Shown here one piece after another: positions 14,839 through 18,742 of a stretch of 18,742 bases of DNA. The translations under genes and the position numbers were made by a program. Position 1 is the stretch's first letter. Every line of letters starts with the position of its first letter. Under the pieces are notes generated by a model. The model ran no database searches. It saw only the letters and a list, made by a program, of their open reading frames with translations, and was not told the DNA's origin. Origin of the DNA: Bacteroidetes bacterium UBA7692 (GTDB taxonomy: Bacteria > Bacteroidota > Bacteroidia > Chitinophagales > LD1); the NCBI GenBank assembly GCA_002482725.1, contig DLGO01000152.1:1-18742 (forward strand), in the 5' to 3' direction.

Positions 14839-17800
14839 TTATACTAAATTAGCATTACCCTTATTATGCAATAAAATCTCTGCTGCAAAATCAGAATAAC
14901 TATTTAATATTTCATTTCTGATTGGTCCAAGTGAAGTGAAGGAGTTAGCAACCACATAATCTATCATCTTCGGAGGCACCAAATTCTCAATATGATTATC
15001 TCTAAGGACCTTAGTAATTTCTTTTTTGCTTCCTTTTTTAATTAATACATGCAACTCCTTATAGATGAAAGAAAAAATTTCAAAATTCTTAAATGGAGAA
15101 ATTATAGCAATATTGGAGTATCTCGGGTTACTCTGAGAATTTGTGTTTATCGATAATACTCTAGAAAACGGTTCAATGGGATAATACCAAATTCTTGATC
15201 CAGTTCTATAATCCCTAGGATCAATAAAAAAATATTCTTGTAAGTCCTCAATCTCAACACTTTGATCTTTCACGGATTTAGATCGCTTCAATATATAAAA
15301 ACTAGGAAGACTTCGGAAACCTGAAATTTTCTTATTAAATAATTTATCTATTTGAAATCCATAACTAAAATATAGGCCCAAATACTCCCTATCTAATACA
15401 ATAATTTCAATATCGTTAGTACTTAAAATATTCTTACGTACAATCTCCCTTGCAGGAGTTTGATTAAGATAGTTATACGTTTCAAAATGCTCTAATAATA
15501 TAGTATTTGCTTTATAAAAACTTTCCATAGTTACGGGCTGGTTTGGAACTTTGCTCCTAACCCAGAAATTTGGAATACTGAATTTGTCAAAATCAAAAAA
15601 CTCCTTAAGTTCAATTTTATTTATCTCAGCCATAATCCTTAAATGAAATGCAGCTGTCATAATTTTCAATTCATTAGTTTCTCCAATGTCCTTAGCGGTA
15701 ATTAACAGCTTCCACATTAACTGAATAACAATCGGCATTATTGAAGTTAAAAACAACTCATCATGCCTCTCTTTAGCTCTTTTTACTAGTTTGCTCCTCG
15801 CAATATTTAATATTTTATCTGAATTAGGGTTAAGTAAATCCCAGTGAATATGTAAATAGCGAAACAGATCATAAGATTGATGCATATCGGAGTCAACTGG
15901 TATACTTCGTACAAAATATTCGAACCAATCAGGTTGGGATTCTATTGAGTAATATGTTCTTCCGTTTTCATTAAAATTACTTTGTAAGGAAATTAAAATA
16001 CTAGATCCTACACAGGAGTTTTCATGTACAATAAACTGAAAATCTGATTTATCATCAAGTAACATTGCTTTAATATTACCGTCTAAAGAATAATCACTAG
16101 CAATGATATTATCGGTATGTAAATTATCCTTTAATGTGGATGCTTTTATCTGTCTATTATTTGGGAAAGTTATGTTAAGCTCCTGAATATTCTTAAATTG
16201 CCTATTTAGATAATCTTCCAAAACATAAAGAAACAAATCTTCATCTGCACTAAACTTATCATATTTATCTATTACAGCTGCTGCGAATTGAGAATGTTCA
16301 TTATATGATTTGTAAAATTCCAAGCTAGTAATTTTTATAGTAATTTGAGTACCTCTAATAATGCTCGGCTTATCCTTTTTTATGTAGGAATAACCGCCAA
16401 ACTTAGATGAATTAAAGACTATTTCCATTGACTCACTATCCTCTGCTTTTGTGCTTATAGTAAAAGTATCTGCAACTAGGAATATTGATTGTAGTCCAAT
16501 TCCAAAGGCTCCTGTAGGCTTTAACCAATAGGGCATTCCTACTTTCAAATCTGCGAATATTTTATCGTTACTTCTACTTTCGCCTACCGCATTAACCATT
16601 CTCAATAGGTTTTTCTCTGATATTCCAGTCCCATTATCCCGCAGTTTTATAATTAGATTATTCTTAGTCAAATCTTCCCATTCAAAAAATAAATTCACTT
16701 GATAATTTTGAGAAATTACTGAAGGAATATCTTCTGGAAATTTAATAGACTGGACTATTAACGAAGCTAACTCTGACTCCGATGCATTTATATTAAGGTG
16801 TTTTGCCAAAATTGAATTATATCTTCCACCTTTAATATCTTTCCACAATTGAATTTTACTTGCATCAACTGCATTTTGGATAATTTCTCTTAAATATACA
16901 AAATCTGTATTATCATAGATACCACCACCTTCAAAAATTTCAATTGCCTTTTCAGGTTTAATGGAAAATCTCAAATCTAAAAGTTCTCTTTTAGGTTCAG
17001 CTCCATCAAACAATACTTTTACTTTTCCATTAGAAATTGTTGGAGGTAATCCATTTAAATCCTTAGGAGTAATAAGGGTCCATTCCCTGGATTGATTTTT
17101 CACCTCATCTTCCAACCAATCAAACCATTGTCTGGCTACCCTATAAACTTCATTATTTTCGCAATCAATTGTAATTTCAATACTACTTGGTGTTATTAGT
17201 AGATGTTTTATGGAAGAATGCTTTTTTTTGTGGGTTAAAGAAATTTGGGGTAGGTCTCCTAATACCTTTTCTGAAAAAGAGTCAAACCTTAAATCATCGA
17301 CATCAAGTAAATCGCCTAATTTTAATAAGCATGAAATCAATCTAGGATGAATCTTATCACTACCTAATCCATTTGCCTCATAATCAAGCTCATTAAGTAT
17401 ATATTCAAAAGAAGTACCGTGAGAAAAAGCAATATTTCCTAATATGTCAGAAAATCGATTTGGAATCATATCAGAATAGAAATTTGCTAACAGATCCCCC
17501 ATTTCTACATCGCTTCCTTTTAATACATTCATGCTACGTACATGATGATTTCGCCTAAAATACTCTGACGCCACCAATATTAATGCGCGCCTAACTTTAA
17601 TAGGATTAACAGCACTATCGGTTATCTTAATATTATTCTTATTATCCTTAAAATTTAATAAGATTTTAGCTGCATCAGATAAATCAGCATCTACCTTTCT
17701 GGATGCCATTTGAATCAATACATCTTTAAATGAATTATCTTCCCATCGAGCCTCTATACTCTTACTAAAAACTACCATTCCTAAATCATGAGTGTAGGCA

Positions 17801-18063
17801 GACATAAGAATTAACCATGTATCTGAAGGACTAAGATTTTTTATTCTATCCTCACCCAAGAACGATTCTATATTCCTTACAATGGTTTCGCTATGAGTTC
17901 TGTCGTGCAAACTAAAATGCGGAAAATTAAAAGCAATACTTGATAATGCTCTTGGAATGCCCTTCTTGTTTAATTTCCAAGTGGCATTTAAAATTTCAAA
18001 CTCATTATTCTGTTCACAAACAGCTTGCAAATGTTTTTCAAGCGTATAGTAGGATTTTGTCAT
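14839..18063 (-). CDS. HD-domain / Hsp90-type (GHKL) ATPase fusion protein
   Basis: The protein has 1074 residues and no signal peptide or membrane helix, so it is probably cytosolic. Residues about 40-290 look like an HD-superfamily metal phosphohydrolase: HDRTH (53-57), AYTHDLGM with His92-Asp93, RRNHHVRS (170-177), His215 and GDLLDVDD (250-257). Residues about 370-600 form a Bergerat-fold ATPase: REIIQNAVDA (392-401, N-box Glu and Asn), RDNGTGIS (475-482), GAFGIGLQSIF (518-528) and GTQITIKI (571-578), closest to Hsp90/HtpG-type sites. Residues about 600-1074 match nothing I recognise. Both catalytic sites look intact. The gene stands alone between a terminator and an intergenic gap, is much more AT-rich than its neighbours, and uses ATT more than ATA for Ile. 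Transfer is likely; a conflict or defence role is an inference. Confidence 0.85.
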   Translation of the reverse strand: MTKSYYTLEKHLQAVCEQNNEFEILNATWKLNKKGIPRALSSIAFNFPHFSLHDRTHSETIVRNIESFLGEDRIKNLSPSDTWLILMSAYTHDLGMVVFSKSIEARWEDNSFKDVLIQMASRKVDADLSDAAKILLNFKDNKNNIKITDSAVNPIKVRRALILVASEYFRRNHHVRSMNVLKGSDVEMGDLLANFYSDMIPNRFSDILGNIAFSHGTSFEYILNELDYEANGLGSDKIHPRLISCLLKLGDLLDVDDLRFDSFSEKVLGDLPQISLTHKKKHSSIKHLLITPSSIEITIDCENNEVYRVARQWFDWLEDEVKNQSREWTLITPKDLNGLPPTISNGKVKVLFDGAEPKRELLDLRFSIKPEKAIEIFEGGGIYDNTDFVYLREIIQNAVDASKIQLWKDIKGGRYNSILAKHLNINASESELASLIVQSIKFPEDIPSVISQNYQVNLFFEWEDLTKNNLIIKLRDNGTGISEKNLLRMVNAVGESRSNDKIFADLKVGMPYWLKPTGAFGIGLQSIFLVADTFTISTKAEDSESMEIVFNSSKFGGYSYIKKDKPSIIRGTQITIKITSLEFYKSYNEHSQFAAAVIDKYDKFSADEDLFLYVLEDYLNRQFKNIQELNITFPNNRQIKASTLKDNLHTDNIIASDYSLDGNIKAMLLDDKSDFQFIVHENSCVGSSILISLQSNFNENGRTYYSIESQPDWFEYFVRSIPVDSDMHQSYDLFRYLHIHWDLLNPNSDKILNIARSKLVKRAKERHDELFLTSIMPIVIQLMWKLLITAKDIGETNELKIMTAAFHLRIMAEINKIELKEFFDFDKFSIPNFWVRSKVPNQPVTMESFYKANTILLEHFETYNYLNQTPAREIVRKNILSTNDIEIIVLDREYLGLYFSYGFQIDKLFNKKISGFRSLPSFYILKRSKSVKDQSVEIEDLQEYFFIDPRDYRTGSRIWYYPIEPFSRVLSINTNSQSNPRYSNIAIISPFKNFEIFSFIYKELHVLIKKGSKKEITKVLRDNHIENLVPPKMIDYVVANSFTSLGPIRNEILNSYSDFAAEILLHNKGNANLV

Positions 18064-18280
18064 GTATAAATTTTAATATATAAATATAAAAAACATGGCT
18101 TAGTAAACAAGCATTACTAATAATTACAGCCTAAGAGATTAAAGAACTCTCCAAGTTCTTATCGGTTTGAACATAAGCGACCATAGGTTGTTATATTGTT
18201 ATGATTGCTATTTTGGTACAGGTATTTGAACATTAAGGCTTCAAATATAAATTGAATGTACGGAGAGGTAATCTCTAAAT
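18064..18280. other. AT-rich intergenic region with small hairpin
   Basis: These 217 bases separate the divergent HD/ATPase gene and the small charged ORF. The part next to the ATPase start is almost pure A/T. A perfect 7-bp inverted repeat, AAGAACT (18142-18148) with AGTTCTT (18154-18160), has a five-base loop. Promoters for both flanking genes are expected here, but I cannot assign them. Confidence 0.45.
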
Positions 18281-18565
18281 ATGAATATCATGGAAAAGAA
18301 AACTAAGAATACGGGCGAACAAGATCCTACAGCAGATAACAACAGCATGTTGAGCAAAAAGACGAATCAGGACTTTAATAATAAGAAGCCTGACCAGAGC
18401 AACCAGAATGAGACGAAGCGCAAGCCTGTGAAGGAAGGGCCTGAACCGGAGCAAGGTGATGAACCTTTGGAAGACCAGTCGCTATACAAGCCGCATGATG
18501 GCACTAAAAATGAGGATGAGGATAGTGAGGGTAAAGCGAGGAATGAGAAGATTGGTGGGAAGTAG
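18281..18565 (+). CDS. Small highly charged, probably disordered protein, function unknown
   Basis: The frame encodes 94 residues rich in Lys, Glu, Asp, Asn, Gln and Pro, with no hydrophobic segment, Cys or Trp. It is expected to be soluble and unstructured. A second ATG lies at 18290 and gives an 91-residue product beginning MEKKTK; I cannot choose between them. GGAGAGG at 18262-18268 may serve as a ribosome site for the first. Base composition returns to the resident, less AT-rich level. I do not recognise the family. Coding status rests on codon-like composition and length, so it is only moderately sure. Confidence 0.5.
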   Translation: MNIMEKKTKNTGEQDPTADNNSMLSKKTNQDFNNKKPDQSNQNETKRKPVKEGPEPEQGDEPLEDQSLYKPHDGTKNEDEDSEGKARNEKIGGK

Positions 18566-18742
18566 GTAGTGCTTGCCAAATACAAACTGGAATTTCATGT
18601 CTTATTGTGTTTTGTGTAGACACCATAGATGTTCGCAACATCTGGGAGGCAATGTGTTGCTATTACGTAGCAATATAAACTTCATCCGAATTGGCTACAA
18701 ACCTAAAACTCATATGGAGTTATAATATGCTTTGCGAATAAT
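18566..18742. other. Right-edge non-coding stretch with two small hairpins
   Basis: No gene was found in these 177 bases. Two perfect small inverted repeats occur: AGATGTT/AACATCT (18627-18633 with 18637-18643, three-base loop) and TTGCTA/TAGCAA (18657-18662 with 18668-18673, five-base loop). Neither is followed by a T-run. Confidence 0.4.

Noticed and set aside
14865..18116. Matching AGCATTAC near both ends of the AT-rich gene as possible insertion repeats
   Set aside because: Only eight bases match, and the left copy lies inside the coding sequence near its stop, so it is probably chance.

Overview
The window looks like chromosomal DNA from a member of the Bacteroidota, probably Chitinophagales or a near relative. 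The evidence is two secreted proteins with type IX secretion (T9SS) C-terminal sorting domains, a PorW/SprE-type T9SS lipoprotein, a PF13645-type L,D-transpeptidase, a Bacteroidota-style -33/-7 promoter, and little use of Shine-Dalgarno sites. Most genes prefer ATA for isoleucine. No rRNA, tRNA, CRISPR array or recognisable transposase was found. No gene-free stretch exceeds 300 bases; the longest are 11566-11779, 13403-13595 and 18064-18280.

Left block (1-3971, minus strand): a run of closely spaced housekeeping genes. In transcription order they are rsmE, a hotdog thioesterase, panB, an N-terminal transketolase half, a MacB/LolD-type ABC ATPase, and a corrinoid adenosyltransferase cut by the window edge. 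It reads as one or two operons serving ribosome modification, CoA and pentose metabolism, and cobalamin activation.

Centre (4033-10273): a cell-envelope block. A lipoprotein L,D-transpeptidase gene is broken by a frameshift in a seven-A run. It converges on an operon of porW/sprE and mltG. Divergent from porW are an M23-like membrane protein that has lost its zinc ligands and a bactofilin, a pairing that suggests a shape or scaffold role. These are followed by an AtpZ-like protein and a small membrane protein that usually precede atpB, but here a DtxR/MntR-type regulator follows instead.

Right block (11780-14804): two T9SS cargo proteins, an ELWxxDGT-repeat protein and an unrecognised protein with about 30-residue Trp/Tyr repeats. 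A 111-nt imperfect hairpin lies between them and a good terminator follows them.

Far right (14839-18565): a single 1074-residue minus-strand gene, visibly AT-rich and with different codon use, fuses an HD phosphohydrolase domain to an Hsp90/GHKL-type ATPase and a long unassigned C-terminal region. It is the most likely horizontally acquired and least described item here, a candidate stand-alone conflict or defence gene. A short, highly charged, probably disordered protein follows.
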